This document shows positions 1 to 8,133 of a stretch of DNA of 64,000 nt, piece by piece. The stretch covers positions 1 to 64,000 of the IMG/VR virus record IMGVR_UViG_3300025117_000031, one strand, 5' to 3'. The stretch's first letter is position 1; each line of letters starts with the position of its first letter. Both the position numbers and the translations under genes were made by a program. This DNA is from a virus. The notes beneath the pieces were generated by a model, which ran no database searches, had not been told where the DNA came from, and worked only from the letters and a program-made list of their open reading frames with translations.

Positions 1-363
1 ATTCTTCTTTCCGACAAGAGGGTTGATCCAACGGCCGATGACAACCATGCCATCCGATGGGCTTCGGCAAAAGGCCATGTTGAGGTCGTGAAGATTCTTC
101 TTTCCGACAAGAGGGTTGATCCAACGGCCGATAACAACTATGCCATCCTATGGGCTTCGGAAAGAGGCCATGTTGAGGTCGTGAAGATTCTTCTTTCCGA
201 CAAGAGGGTTGATCCAACGGCCGATGACAACCATGCCATCCGATGGGCTTCGGCAAAAGGCCATGTTGAGGTCGTGAAGATTCTTTACCAACACGACCCC
301 GACCACTATAACAAAGAAATGCCAGAAGTCGTCAAGAAATGGAATTTGGACAAGAAAGGATAA
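1..363 (+). CDS. Ankyrin-repeat protein, 3' end (5' cut by window)
   Basis: The frame is open from base 1 and stops at 363. It encodes 33-residue ankyrin repeats built on ILLSDKRVDPTADDN and GHVEVVK, closing with a cap that ends EVVKKWNLDKKG. Ankyrin repeats bind proteins; the partner here is unknown, and a host protein is a guess. Three relatives lie at 27.7-28.2, 31.6-32.0 and 43.6-44.3 kb on the minus strand with almost the same repeat unit, so this is one member of a locally amplified family. The N-terminus lies outside the window. Confidence 0.9.
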   Translation: MLLSDKRVDPTADDNHAIRWASAKGHVEVVKILLSDKRVDPTADNNYAILWASERGHVEVVKILLSDKRVDPTADDNHAIRWASAKGHVEVVKILYQHDPDHYNKEMPEVVKKWNLDKKG

Positions 364-368
364 TTAAA

Positions 369-722
369 ATGTCTAACAGGATCTATTTCGAGTGTGGAGT
401 TGACAAGTATTTTAGTATGTCTCGGCCGCTTTATGCAATGAAGACGGAAGACAAGGATATCGGTTCTTGCATTGCGAAAGCTTTTGAAAGGGCCAATAAG
501 GGTAAGGCTTTCAAGGTTTTTTCGAAGGACGTTGGCAATTCTCGATATGAGCTTCTTTTCACCCGAGAGGCAAGAAAGAAGTTTGGTGGTGGGTATGTGG
601 TGATTGGTTCGATTCACGTTGAAGTGCTAAGAGAAGAAAAAGAAATTGTGAAACCAGTGAGGAGCCATTCTAACGGAGTTGGTCCGGTTGGGTTTATAAA
701 GCTGGGGGTTCTTCCCAAGTGA
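369..722 (+). CDS. Hypothetical protein, 117 aa
   Basis: Start chosen at 369 because a purine-rich AAGAAAGGA, which is also the end of the ankyrin gene, sits about 8 bases upstream. Basic, soluble, no recognised domain. It follows the ankyrin gene as a likely co-transcribed partner; the ankyrin gene at 27.7 kb is likewise followed at once by a small unknown gene, but the two small proteins are not similar. Confidence 0.6.
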   Translation: MSNRIYFECGVDKYFSMSRPLYAMKTEDKDIGSCIAKAFERANKGKAFKVFSKDVGNSRYELLFTREARKKFGGGYVVIGSIHVEVLREEKEIVKPVRSHSNGVGPVGFIKLGVLPK

Positions 723-765
723 CAGAAGTGAAAGACGATACGGGAGGGTATGCTTTTTAATATTA

Positions 766-782
766 GCGCCCGTAGCTCAGTT
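766..782 (+). pseudogene. 5' fragment of a tRNA gene
   Basis: The bases GCGCCCGTAGCTCAGTT are a standard tRNA 5' end: seven acceptor bases, TA, then the start of the D arm. The TnpB transposon begins at the next base. The matching acceptor strand CGGGCGC with a T arm lies at 2314-2337, beyond the insertion. The parts between do not rebuild a normal anticodon arm, so the tRNA is probably dead. Confidence 0.6.
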
Positions 783-920
783 CCCATTTGAGACTTAAAC
801 CATGAACCCATTAGTTAACACAGTTGCTCAATTCCTGCCCATGAGGAAGTTTCGTTCTGGCCGTAGGGCCAGAACCAGAGCTTTCTTGACAGCAGGCTAT
901 CCCCGCCAGGGCGGCGGTTC
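783..920 (-). ncRNA. Candidate omegaRNA at the 3' end of tnpB
   Basis: TnpB proteins are guided by an RNA made from the 3' end of tnpB and the transposon right end. This segment is what all four mini-elements retain. It folds a hairpin GTTCTGGCC-CTAC-GGCCAGAAC; in the 22.7 kb copy both sides of the stem have changed together (CTAGTC/GACCAG), which supports selection on RNA structure. The guide would be the flanking sequence left of base 783. Boundaries are approximate. Confidence 0.6.
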
Positions 921-2049
921 TAAGATTAATGGCTGCGTTGATGTCTCGGTCGTGGACAACCCCACAAACCTCACAAACCCATTCTCGGATGGACAAAGGC
1001 AACGGTCCTTCTCGTCTTGTTCCACAGTCGGAACACAGCTTGGAAGAAGGGAACCAGCGGTCGGCAACAATGATTTCACTGCCGGCAAGCGGAGCTTTAT
1101 ACATAAGCTGACGCCTGATTTCCGACAAGGCAGCATCCGCAATCGACTTGGCAAGATGATGATTTGCCATCATCCCCTTGACGTTCAAGTCCTCGATTCC
1201 AATCCGACGAAAGTCTCGGACCAGCCGAGCGGTAAGCTTATGCGTTACGTCTTTGCGGATGTTGGAAATCCGTTCATGCAGCCGTCCAAGCTTCGTTTTA
1301 GTCTTCTGCCAATTTCTTCCTCCTATGACGCGACGAGACATTTCCTTGTTGAATCGTCGCAGTCTGGTTTCATGAGCACGCAGAATGCGTGGAGCCTCGA
1401 CCCGTTCTCCCGTAGAAAGCACGGCAAGGTCTCGGAGCCCGAGATCCACTCCAACCGCTTCTTGGGTTTCGCAGCGATGGGGATAGGACCAGGAGTCGGA
1501 GACTTGAATTTGGACCGAGACGTACCAATGACCGGCATGTTTCGTAAAGTGAGCGGACAGGATTTTACCAGGAAATCTTATCTCTTGTCGAGTGCGGACC
1601 CAACCAAGCTTGGGAATCTTAACTCTTCGGCCGTCAAAGCGAAGGGCTCGACCTTCAACGGCGAAGGACATTTTGCTTTGTTTCTTCGACTTGAAGCGGG
1701 GATAGCCGGGCTTTTGGCCAGATTTGATACGGCGAAAGAAGTTGGAGAAAGCATTGCCGAGGTTGGACAACGCCGTTGCAGCAACAGCCCACGGCAATTT
1801 TGCCATCCAAGGAAATTCGGTGTTTTTGCAGGCATTCAGCTCGGTGTTAAGACTGATCCAAGAGGGCTTTCCTTCGGCTTCGTATTGAGTTTTCCAACGG
1901 TCCAATCCCCAGTTGTAGACGAAGCGAGATGCACCAGCACAACGTTCGAAAAAGGTTGTTTGGATGTTATTTGGAACGAGTCGAATACGTTGACTGAGGA
2001 TAGTTATAGGGAGGCTTTTTTCAGAAGTTGTAGAAAGACGTTTCGACAC
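811..2049 (-). CDS. tnpB: TnpB RNA-guided nuclease (IS605 OrfB family)
   Basis: About 412 aa. All RuvC parts are present: VGVDLGLRD near residue 205, GIEDLNVKG (Glu), a zinc finger CSDCG...CEVCG, and the last Asp in DRDINAAINL. Nothing essential looks missing, so it may be active as an RNA-guided DNA nuclease that favours transposon retention. I chose the GTG at 2049 (SKRLSTT) because the mini-elements have ATG at the same place followed by SKF; the upstream ATG at 2067 lies inside a likely -10 box (TATATT). The C-terminal ~37 residues (TAALAGIACCQESSG...) overlap the guide-RNA region. Confidence 0.9.
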   Translation of the reverse strand: MSKRLSTTSEKSLPITILSQRIRLVPNNIQTTFFERCAGASRFVYNWGLDRWKTQYEAEGKPSWISLNTELNACKNTEFPWMAKLPWAVAATALSNLGNAFSNFFRRIKSGQKPGYPRFKSKKQSKMSFAVEGRALRFDGRRVKIPKLGWVRTRQEIRFPGKILSAHFTKHAGHWYVSVQIQVSDSWSYPHRCETQEAVGVDLGLRDLAVLSTGERVEAPRILRAHETRLRRFNKEMSRRVIGGRNWQKTKTKLGRLHERISNIRKDVTHKLTARLVRDFRRIGIEDLNVKGMMANHHLAKSIADAALSEIRRQLMYKAPLAGSEIIVADRWFPSSKLCSDCGTRREGPLPLSIREWVCEVCGVVHDRDINAAINLRTAALAGIACCQESSGSGPTARTKLPHGQELSNCVN

Positions 2050-2187
2050 ATTATAAATATAGCACACGAAGTGAAATATGTTGACTTTTTTGTAAATTCA
2101 TTATTTTTAATAAGAGGAGAGAGCTTAAACTCATGTCGGCTGATGATTTCGTGGTTTAAATCTCGAACGGGATGGTGTTCTCCTATT

Positions 2188-2262
2188 GCCCTGGTAACGG
2201 CCACGGCTTCTACCCGTGTGTACCGTAATTGGAATAATGCAGGTTCGAGCCCTGCCCAGGGC
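2188..2262 (+). tRNA. Degenerate tRNA-like sequence
   Basis: Acceptor GCCCTGG pairs with CCAGGGC, and the T arm GCAGG-TTCGAGC-CCTGC is perfect. A 17-base arm CACGG-CTTCTAC-CCGTG looks like an anticodon arm with anticodon TCT (Arg), but it comes too soon after the acceptor, leaving no room for a D arm, and about 20 bases follow before the T arm. It is either a decayed tRNA or a tRNA mimic. Confidence 0.4.
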
Positions 2263-2310
2263 GTTATTATAAATAGTGGAGTCGAACTCGCTTTTGTATA
2301 AAAAATACAA

Positions 2311-2337
2311 GTCGGGAGTTCAAGCCTCTCCGGGCGC
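2311..2337 (+). pseudogene. 3' fragment of a tRNA gene
   Basis: T arm GGGAG-TTCAAGC-CTCTC followed by CGGGCGC, which pairs perfectly with the GCGCCCG at 766-772. The hairpin just before it (TTGTA-TAAAAAA-TACAA) has no U33 and gives no sensible anticodon. It is read as the far half of the tRNA interrupted by the transposon. Confidence 0.55.
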
Positions 2338-2357
2338 GTAGGAAACGGAGGATAAAA

Positions 2358-2553
2358 TGTCTCTTTATGATTGGTTTGATCTCACAATTATGAGCATATA
2401 CGGGCATATGATATCGTGCAAAAGACAGGAGTGTGGCCAGAGGGTTTTCTTCCAGACTATATTGAAATTCCTGTCTTATGGTCTGTAATGTTGGCTGCCA
2501 AGATGGCGGATGCTTGGGTAGATTATATGTTACAGAAGCAGTCGGGCGCGTAG
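2358..2553 (+). pseudogene. Small frameshifted gene
   Basis: A good ribosome site (GGAGG, 6 bases) precedes ATG at 2358, giving MSLYDWFDLTI and then an unconvincing frame that stops at 2489. Another frame from about 2390 to 2553 reads like a soluble protein (VWPEGFLPDYIEIPV, LAAKMADAWVDYML). The two together suggest one gene broken by a frameshift. Its last bases, CGGGCGCGTAGGAAA, repeat the tRNA 3' end at 2330, which hints at local duplication. Confidence 0.4.
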
Positions 2554-2583
2554 GAAAAGAAGTGCGAGCAGAAAGAATTAAAA

Positions 2584-3594
2584 ATGGAAACAGAAAAACA
2601 AATTCTTGAGTTCACTGTTCCAGAGTCTTTGTTTCCAGGTGATCTTGCAGAAGCAAAAAAGAAATTTCACGAATTGGCTCTTTATTGGCATCCTGATAAA
2701 ACAACTGGTGATGCCAAGGTAATGTCACATATTACGGAGCTTTATAAAGAAGCAGTAAGGCTTCTAGAAACTGGGAAATGGAGAGGTTCTAGTTTTCTTG
2801 ATTTGAAAAAGAAGGGTGGTGGGAGTATTAGGTTCAAATACCTAGTTAGCAGAAGCTTCGAATTGGGGTACGTTTATATTGCGAATACCCACATTTCATA
2901 TTTAATTGATAAGAAGTTCGAACAATTTTCAAAAAGAGCAGAGAGAACTATAAAAAATCTTCATTATGCAGATGATAAAATGAAGAAAGAGATGTCGAAA
3001 ACCCTTCCAGAGTCAATAAAAGTATTTGAACTTGAAGATGATAAACTTCTTTTAACGATTCCAAAGTCAAAAAACCTTGTTCCGTTGCGAGAAGTTTTTA
3101 GCTATTACAAGGGAAAGATTGAACCAGTTCATGTAGCATGGATTGGGAGTGGATTGCACAACATAGCGTGTTATTTGGAGTGGGCTAAGATAGTTCATGG
3201 AGATATTTCTCTTGATTCCGTTTTTATTTCTCCTTCTGATCACAGCGTGTCTTTGTTGGGAAGTTGGTGGTTTGCTGTTCCAATAGATGAAAAGATTTCT
3301 ACGTTGCCAATTAGAACATACAAGTATCTGCCATGGGAGGTGAAATGTAACAAAATTGCTACACCTCTAGTAGATCTTGAGATAATTAGGGCTACTGTTC
3401 GAGAGTTGTTGGGAGATATTACAGGACGTTCTTTATCGTCAAGCCCCATGGTCGATCTGGTGCAGATTCCGGTGGACGACACGGCTCAGCGTGCTTACAA
3501 GTTGTGGCATGAGGCGTTGCAAAAAACATTTGGAAAACGCAAATTTGTCAAAATGGAGCTTCACGTCGATGAAGCTTACAAACAGGGAGAATAA
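2584..3594 (+). CDS. J-domain protein fused to a kinase-like domain
   Basis: 336 aa. Residues 15-60 resemble a DnaJ J domain, with the diagnostic His36-Pro37-Asp38 in LALYWHPDK, which would stimulate an Hsp70 ATPase. Around residue 205 is IVHGDISLDSVFI, like the HRDxxxxN catalytic loop of protein kinases, but the DFG motif is replaced by LLGSWW, so the kinase part is probably a pseudokinase. It ends 2 bases before a vWA gene; with the two genes after that it forms a compact same-strand unit. Target and function are unknown; chaperone recruitment is inference. Confidence 0.7.
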   Translation: METEKQILEFTVPESLFPGDLAEAKKKFHELALYWHPDKTTGDAKVMSHITELYKEAVRLLETGKWRGSSFLDLKKKGGGSIRFKYLVSRSFELGYVYIANTHISYLIDKKFEQFSKRAERTIKNLHYADDKMKKEMSKTLPESIKVFELEDDKLLLTIPKSKNLVPLREVFSYYKGKIEPVHVAWIGSGLHNIACYLEWAKIVHGDISLDSVFISPSDHSVSLLGSWWFAVPIDEKISTLPIRTYKYLPWEVKCNKIATPLVDLEIIRATVRELLGDITGRSLSSSPMVDLVQIPVDDTAQRAYKLWHEALQKTFGKRKFVKMELHVDEAYKQGE

Positions 3595-3596
3595 TC

Positions 3597-4523
3597 ATGG
3601 GAAGCGGAAGATTTTCACCAACAGACTGGGCTTCTTATTCTAGCTCGCGTGGTTTGCACAAGGCTTCGACGACTGCGGCTCACATCTACAAGTCCTCTTC
3701 AATGAACGATGATTTAGATCCAAAGAAAATAAAGAATGGGCTGCGAGAATCTAGGGATTCCGCAGACAATCCCAACTCTACTCCAATTATCGTTGGACTA
3801 GACGTTACGGGTTCAATGTCTCGTATTTTGGAAATAATGGCAAAAAAGGGACTGAAAACCCTGTTCGAAGAGATTTATAATAGAAAGCCGGTGCGCGATC
3901 CTCATGTTCTTTGCGCTGCAATCGGCGATGCATACTGCGATAATTCTCCGCTTCAAGTTTCTCAATTTGAAGCAGATATTCGTATCGCAGAACAGCTTGA
4001 AAAGCTTTATCTTGAGGGCGGCGGCGGAGGAAATGATTCCGAAGGATATTCTCTCTTGCATTATTTTGCTGCGAAGCATACCTCGTGCGATGCCGTTGAA
4101 AAGAGAAACAGAAAGGGTTATTTATTTACTGTTGGCGATGACGGACCAACTCCAAAGATTCTTGTTGAGCATGCCCAATCAGTCTTCGGGGATACTATCG
4201 GCGAAGACATTTCCGGGAAACAGCTTTTGACAATGCTCACACGAAATTGGGAGGTTTTTCATTTGAATGTTGCTGAAGGTGGCTCATATGATAGTTGGGT
4301 TGTAGACCGCTGGAGAGCGTTGCTAGGAGAGCGTTCTTTGACTTTGACCGATCACACCAAGATGGCTGAAGTTATTGTTTCGGCAATTCAAGTTGTGGAA
4401 GGTTCTAAAGCAGACGACGTTGCTGATTCGTGGGATGGCAGTACGGCCATGGTTGTTCATAAAGCAATCTCTGGCCTAACAAGCTCCGCATCCTCAGACT
4501 CTCAAGGGCTGATTACTCTATAG
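3597..4523 (+). CDS. von Willebrand factor A (vWA) domain protein
   Basis: 308 aa. A vWA fold begins near residue 64 with the metal-site sequence IIVGLDVTGSMS (Asp69, Thr71, Ser73 in place of the usual DxSxS) and a glycine-rich LEGGGGGNDSEGYS loop. The start is 2 bases after the J-domain gene stop, so translation is likely coupled. vWA domains bind partner proteins through Mg2+. Two other vWA proteins occur in the window (Ro60 and the 33.5 kb gene). Function unknown. Confidence 0.75.
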   Translation: MGSGRFSPTDWASYSSSRGLHKASTTAAHIYKSSSMNDDLDPKKIKNGLRESRDSADNPNSTPIIVGLDVTGSMSRILEIMAKKGLKTLFEEIYNRKPVRDPHVLCAAIGDAYCDNSPLQVSQFEADIRIAEQLEKLYLEGGGGGNDSEGYSLLHYFAAKHTSCDAVEKRNRKGYLFTVGDDGPTPKILVEHAQSVFGDTIGEDISGKQLLTMLTRNWEVFHLNVAEGGSYDSWVVDRWRALLGERSLTLTDHTKMAEVIVSAIQVVEGSKADDVADSWDGSTAMVVHKAISGLTSSASSDSQGLITL

Positions 4524-4536
4524 AAAGAAGGGTGCA

Positions 4537-5676
4537 ATGCGACTGTCGGCTGTCATTGGAACTAATTATGGCGACGAAGGCAAGGGACACGTTGTTGATT
4601 GCTTGTCGGATAATAAAAGCCTTGTAATTAGATTCAACGGCGGGGCTCAAGCTGCTCATACTGTAATTAAATCTGATGGCAGCCGACACGTCTTTCATCA
4701 CTTTGGCTCAGGCACTTTTAATGGGGCTGCTACTTACTTCTCCAAGCATTTTATTGTAAATCCTGTTTTGTTTTCTCAAGAGCTTCTATCTCTGCCACCA
4801 GACCCAATTGTTTTGGCAGATCCACGATGTCTTGTAACCACACCAGTTGATATGATTTTAAACCAAACAATTGAAGCTTTAAGAGGCAAATATAAACACG
4901 GGAGTTGTGGCCTTGGTATCAACGAAACTGTTACCAGGAGCGAGGCAGGCTTTGCTATTGTTTTTAGGGATCTTTCAAACAGATCCCTTTTGAAGAAAAA
5001 GATCGAATTGATTGTTAATTTCTGGCTTCCCAGGAGGATGAGGGAGCTTAACATTATAGAAGATTTAGAGCAAGTTGACAATAAACAAATGTGGGAACAG
5101 TATTACGAAGACTGTGCCATTATGACTGCACGATGTGAATCTTTCTTATGGCCTCAATCTTCTACAAAACTACCAAATTACGAACACTTTATTTTTGAGG
5201 GGGCTCAGGGTCTTTTGTTAGATGAATACGGTAAAGACTTTCCCCACGTTACGAGGTCTAGGACGGGGTTGACAAACGTTTTGGCTATGTTAGAAGAAGC
5301 TAGAATTAAAGAGATGCTTGATATTTATTATGTTACGCGACCTTATCTTACAAGACATGGGGCGGGACCGTTAGAAAACGAATTAAAAGAAGCTCCATAT
5401 GGAATTGTTGATATTACAAACCAACCAAATATGCATCAAGACATATTAAGATATGCGTGGTTAGATATAACCAAAGTTGGAACAACTATTTCTCACGACT
5501 ATAAACAAACTACTTATCCGCTGAATGTGATTCTAGCCATTACTTGTCTTGACCAGATGCCGCAAGAGCTTCAGGCACTTTTGTATGGGAAAATGAAAAT
5601 GTTTACTCACGAAGCTTTTATACACAACCTAGAAGACGCTGTACAGGCAGACTGTGTAAGGGTTTTTAAGTATTGA
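4537..5676 (+). CDS. purA: Adenylosuccinate synthetase-like protein (copy 1)
   Basis: 379 aa against about 430 in bacterial PurA. The family joins IMP and aspartate with GTP to give adenylosuccinate. Seen: GTNYGDEGKGH with catalytic Asp13, GGAQAAHTV with catalytic His41, a KHGSCGLGINETV segment and FEGAQGLLLDE. Lys18 of GDEGKGK is His here. It is very divergent from the second copy at 41.9-43.0 kb. Phage relatives include PurZ, which acts on dGMP to make 2-aminoadenine, but PurZ usually lacks this Asp, so the substrate is open. It follows the vWA gene by 13 bases. Confidence 0.75.
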   Translation: MRLSAVIGTNYGDEGKGHVVDCLSDNKSLVIRFNGGAQAAHTVIKSDGSRHVFHHFGSGTFNGAATYFSKHFIVNPVLFSQELLSLPPDPIVLADPRCLVTTPVDMILNQTIEALRGKYKHGSCGLGINETVTRSEAGFAIVFRDLSNRSLLKKKIELIVNFWLPRRMRELNIIEDLEQVDNKQMWEQYYEDCAIMTARCESFLWPQSSTKLPNYEHFIFEGAQGLLLDEYGKDFPHVTRSRTGLTNVLAMLEEARIKEMLDIYYVTRPYLTRHGAGPLENELKEAPYGIVDITNQPNMHQDILRYAWLDITKVGTTISHDYKQTTYPLNVILAITCLDQMPQELQALLYGKMKMFTHEAFIHNLEDAVQADCVRVFKY

Positions 5677-5726
5677 CATCTTTCGTTTTTCCCGGTAAGA
5701 TGGAGTTTTAGAAAGAAGGTTAGATA

Positions 5727-6425
5727 ATGCCAAGAAAGAATTCCGATCTCGCAATCCGCATGAAGGGATACGAAAATATCTCGAGACTTCATCTAACCCC
5801 CAGAATGCCGATGATTATTCGAATAGATGGAAAAGCTTTCCATAGCTATACAAGAGGTCTTGAGTTCCCTTGGGATATGAATCTTCATTTTGCCATGACG
5901 GAGACAGCCAAGGCATTAATTAAAAGTATTCAAGGTGCGAGCTTGGCCTATCTTCAAAGCGATGAAATCTCTGTTCTTTGCACAGATTACGAAACTTATA
6001 AAACTTGTTCTTGGTTTGATAAGAATGTGCAGAAGATAGCTTCTGTTTCGGCTTCTATTGCAACACTTGCCTTTAATAAAAACGCACCACACAAAAACAA
6101 AGACGCTCATTTTGATTCAAGGTGCTTTGTCTTGCCAAGAGAAGAAGTTGTGAATTATTTTATTTGGAGGCAACAGGACGCAACAAGGAATTCTATTGCC
6201 TCTCTTGCCCAATCAAAGTTTTCTTCAAAGGCTCTTCACGGAAAGAATACGGGAGAGATGCAAGAGATGTTGTTTTCTGGTTATGGAATTAACTGGAACG
6301 ACATTGAAACGTGGAAAAAGAGGGGCTGGTGTGTTGTGGAAAGCGGCGTATCAGATGAAGAAATCCCAATCTTTTCTCAAGAACGAGGATATATCCAAGA
6401 GCTTGTGGACGTCGAAGAAGAATAA
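5727..6425 (+). CDS. thg1: Thg1-like 3'-5' RNA polymerase
   Basis: 232 aa. The family adds nucleotides in the 3'-5' direction, either G-1 on tRNA-His or missing 5' bases during tRNA repair. Seen: MIIRIDGKAFHSYTR (first metal Asp) and LAYLQSDEISVL (second acidic pair), then HFDSRCF and WRQQDATRNS, all usual in Thg1. A ribosome site AGAAAGAAGG lies upstream. Bacterial members are normally repair enzymes; together with the phage RNA ligase and nucleotidyltransferase this points to tRNA repair. Confidence 0.9.
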   Translation: MPRKNSDLAIRMKGYENISRLHLTPRMPMIIRIDGKAFHSYTRGLEFPWDMNLHFAMTETAKALIKSIQGASLAYLQSDEISVLCTDYETYKTCSWFDKNVQKIASVSASIATLAFNKNAPHKNKDAHFDSRCFVLPREEVVNYFIWRQQDATRNSIASLAQSKFSSKALHGKNTGEMQEMLFSGYGINWNDIETWKKRGWCVVESGVSDEEIPIFSQERGYIQELVDVEEE

Positions 6426-6443
6426 ATATATATAATTATATAT

Positions 6444-6803
6444 ATGTGTGTGTGCGCAATGAATTACTTCTTGCCAATAAGCTATTTTAATGAAGCAAAC
6501 GAAGGGTTGTATTGTGCCAAGAGACAGTTGAAAGGGTTTATTATTGGTACAGGAACGGCGAAAAAGATTTCTGATAAGTGTTACAGCGATTTTAAAGAAT
6601 GTAATCCTAACTTTGTTGGAGTATCCGAAGAGCAGGAGGAAATTGCAGATCTCTACGGTTGCCCCTATGGTCTTGCAATAGAAATGAACAAGCTCACATA
6701 CAAACTTTCCTCCGAAGGACATTATAATTATTTGGGACTAAAAGGAGAAGTAAAGAAAACATGGCCGTTTCTTTTGGACAAGGAAGAAGAAAATAAAGAT
6801 TGA
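6444..6803 (+). CDS. Hypothetical protein, distant 'IP.TEETY' family member
   Basis: 119 aa from ATG 6444; ATG 6459 (MNYFLPISYF) is as likely, and neither has a clear ribosome site. A run of alternating TA/TG precedes it. The opening NYFLPISYF and the GLAIEMNKLTYKL segment recall the tandem family at 14.7-18.2 kb (N-terminal YFFYGPYF, C-terminal GIIIPLTEETY). No known domain. Confidence 0.55.
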   Translation: MCVCAMNYFLPISYFNEANEGLYCAKRQLKGFIIGTGTAKKISDKCYSDFKECNPNFVGVSEEQEEIADLYGCPYGLAIEMNKLTYKLSSEGHYNYLGLKGEVKKTWPFLLDKEEENKD

Positions 6804-6828
6804 CAAGTCTCCTGTGCTCTGCTATTAT
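6800..6828 (+). promoter_or_regulatory. Strong sigma-70-type promoter
   Basis: TTGACA at 6800, 17-base spacer, TATTAT ending 6828. It overlaps the end of the preceding gene and points into the non-coding interval, so it should drive the structured RNA at about 6835-7044. Confidence 0.8.
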
Positions 6829-6834
6829 TATCTT

Positions 6835-7044
6835 GTTCGCGACTAGGACCGATAAGCCGGGAGTAACGGCAAGAAGCGGTCCCCCCTGTCGGGAGACGCG
6901 GGAAGTCTCAGGGCAGTCTGCCTATACCAGGCTGTGTAAGTTCCTGAGCAGGCATGTGGTGTATCACATAGCACGCACGCTAGACATGAGGCATTGGGTT
7001 CCCATAGTTGCTAGCTGAAGAGCCGGGTGAAATTCCCGGCTTTT
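6835..7044 (+). ncRNA. Structured non-coding RNA with own promoter and terminator
   Basis: About 210 nt between a consensus promoter and an intrinsic terminator, with no credible reading frame. Visible helices: GGACCG/CGGTCC enclosing GCCG/CGGC near 6845-6890, AGAC/GTCT near 6897, GGCAG/CTGCC near 6913, ATGTG/CACAT near 6955. I do not recognise the class; it is not tmRNA, 6S or RNase P RNA by any motif I can see. Confidence 0.65.
7021..7044 (+). terminator. Intrinsic terminator
   Basis: Seven-bp stem AGCCGGG / CCCGGCT with a 7-base loop, followed by TTT and then TTTT. It ends the RNA begun at 6835. Confidence 0.8.
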
Positions 7045-7058
7045 GCCGTTTTAGGGGA

Positions 7059-7087
7059 TTGACTTCTTTTTTTAAGTATGCTATTGT
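7059..7087 (+). promoter_or_regulatory. Promoter for the small membrane-protein operon
   Basis: TTGACT, 17-base spacer, TATTGT; located 15 bases after the terminator and 30 bases before the ATG at 7117. Confidence 0.7.
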
Positions 7088-7116
7088 TATTTTATCTTCT
7101 TTCGGAGGAAGAAAAG

Positions 7117-7284
7117 ATGGAAAAGGTGATTGTTTATCGCAGTTCTCAGGAAGCAACACAAGATTTTTATCTTTGGGAGGAAGGTGGAATCGTTTGGGTT
7201 GGGGCAACGATGGTTTTTGTTTTCGTTGCTGTGATTGTTTGGGCAAAGATCTCAGAGTGGATGAACCGTCGAAAGCGGAAGTGA
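7117..7284 (+). CDS. Small membrane protein, 55 aa
   Basis: ATG 7117 follows a clear GGAGG. One hydrophobic segment (VWVGATMVFVFVAVIVWA) is followed by a positively charged tail MNRRKRK, so the C-terminus is probably cytoplasmic. It starts an operon of three overlapping small genes. No known family. Confidence 0.75.
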   Translation: MEKVIVYRSSQEATQDFYLWEEGGIVWVGATMVFVFVAVIVWAKISEWMNRRKRK

Positions 7285-7433
7285 GGTTTAAGAAAGTGAG
7301 CACCAAGAAGAATCGGAAGATGGGGAAGATTCGCAATCAAATTGCGGTGGTTGCTCACTTTCGCAAGGCGGGTTCTTTTGTGGACAAGAAGAAGAATGAA
7401 AATAAAAACGCTTGCAGAAACTGGAGGGATTGA
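7281..7433 (+). CDS. Small basic phage protein, AHFRK.GSF.DK family
   Basis: 50 aa from GTG 7281, which overlaps the previous stop (GTGA), indicating coupling. The C-terminal half, IAVVAHFRKAGSFVDKKK...NACR, closely matches the small protein at 55276-55419 (IAVDAHFRRTGSFKDKRK...NACR). Two copies in one window in different contexts argue that this tiny frame is a real gene. Highly basic; nucleic acid or ribosome binding is a guess. Confidence 0.65.
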   Translation: MRFKKVSTKKNRKMGKIRNQIAVVAHFRKAGSFVDKKKNENKNACRNWRD

Positions 7434-7434
7434 C

Positions 7435-7626
7435 ATGTTCGACAGCATCCTCTGGACGCAGATTATTTTTTTTGTTTCTTTCTTTGCTTCGATGTGGAGT
7501 TTTCTTTGGTTTGTTGTAAAGTTTGTTGACGCTGTGCTCTATAAAAAGCATGCCATTTTCAATGGCCTTAGTTATTTTCTTTGTCTGTCTACTGCTATTT
7601 GGTTCAGCATCCTTGTTTGGAAGTAA
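7435..7626 (+). CDS. Small membrane protein, 63 aa
   Basis: ATG 7435 has GGAGGG 6 bases upstream. Two hydrophobic stretches (IIFFVSFFASMWSFLWFVV and GLSYFLCLSTAIWFSILV) suggest two membrane passes. Last gene of the three-gene unit that begins at 7117. Confidence 0.75.
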   Translation: MFDSILWTQIIFFVSFFASMWSFLWFVVKFVDAVLYKKHAIFNGLSYFLCLSTAIWFSILVWK

Positions 7627-7634
7627 TTTCTTTA

Positions 7635-7663
7635 TTGACTTCTCCGCAAGTTTCTCATATAAT
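7635..7663 (+). promoter_or_regulatory. Near-consensus promoter
   Basis: TTGACT, 17 bases, TATAAT; lies 31 bases before ATG 7695. Confidence 0.8.
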
Positions 7664-7694
7664 GCTCGAAGAAATCGAGAACAAGGAGAAAAAG

Positions 7695-8060
7695 ATGAGC
7701 ATTCGAAACAATCCTCGTCGTTACACCATCCGAGAGACCGAGGAGACTCTCGTGGAGGTGACTTTCTTTTTCGAGGACTGCGATGGGAAGGACTATAAGA
7801 CCACGCAGGAGTGGTGGGCTCCGCCAGGTGGTGGCTACGTGCGAGAGGTGTCAGATCGTCGTCCGGGCACGCTTGGTCAGCAGCTTTACGACCAGATTTC
7901 TTCGGTTCGTGGGAGCACTTGGTATTGGCATGGACAGATTCCTCTTGTTGACGTCGCCCGTCTTCAGCTTCGGGCTCTTTTCCGCAAGCATCCGGACTAT
8001 TGTGAGCTTTTGAGTCTTGAGCACTACAACCAAGAAGATTTTCGTTGCGAGGAGAGATAA
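7695..8060 (+). CDS. Hypothetical protein, 121 aa
   Basis: ATG 7695 follows AAGGAGAAAAAG. Soluble, rich in Trp and Arg (QEWWAPPGGGYVREVSDRRPG). It has its own promoter upstream and downstream neighbours have theirs, so it is a monocistronic unit. No recognised domain. Confidence 0.75.
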   Translation: MSIRNNPRRYTIRETEETLVEVTFFFEDCDGKDYKTTQEWWAPPGGGYVREVSDRRPGTLGQQLYDQISSVRGSTWYWHGQIPLVDVARLQLRALFRKHPDYCELLSLEHYNQEDFRCEER

Positions 8061-8068
8061 TTTAATTG

Positions 8069-8098
8069 TTGACTCTTTGCACAAATTTCTGTTATAAT
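8069..8098 (+). promoter_or_regulatory. Near-consensus promoter
   Basis: TTGACT, 18 bases, TATAAT; 35 bases before ATG 8134. Confidence 0.8.
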
Positions 8099-8133
8099 CA
8101 GCTCATCAACTTCGGAAACTAAGGAGAAAGAAA

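Larger units (their letters stand above)
783..2171 (-). mobile_element. TnpB transposon bounded by imperfect terminal inverted repeats
   Basis: The left end (CCCATTTGAGACTTAAACC...) and the right end, read inverted (CCCGTTCGAGATTTAAACC...), form an imperfect terminal inverted repeat of about 38 bp. The element holds one gene, tnpB, and no tnpA. IS200/IS605 elements normally carry subterminal hairpins rather than long inverted repeats, so the architecture is unusual. It sits in a tRNA remnant and is the probable parent of four mini-elements at 22.6, 25.4, 36.1 and 37.3 kb, which keep the same outer sequences. Confidence 0.8.
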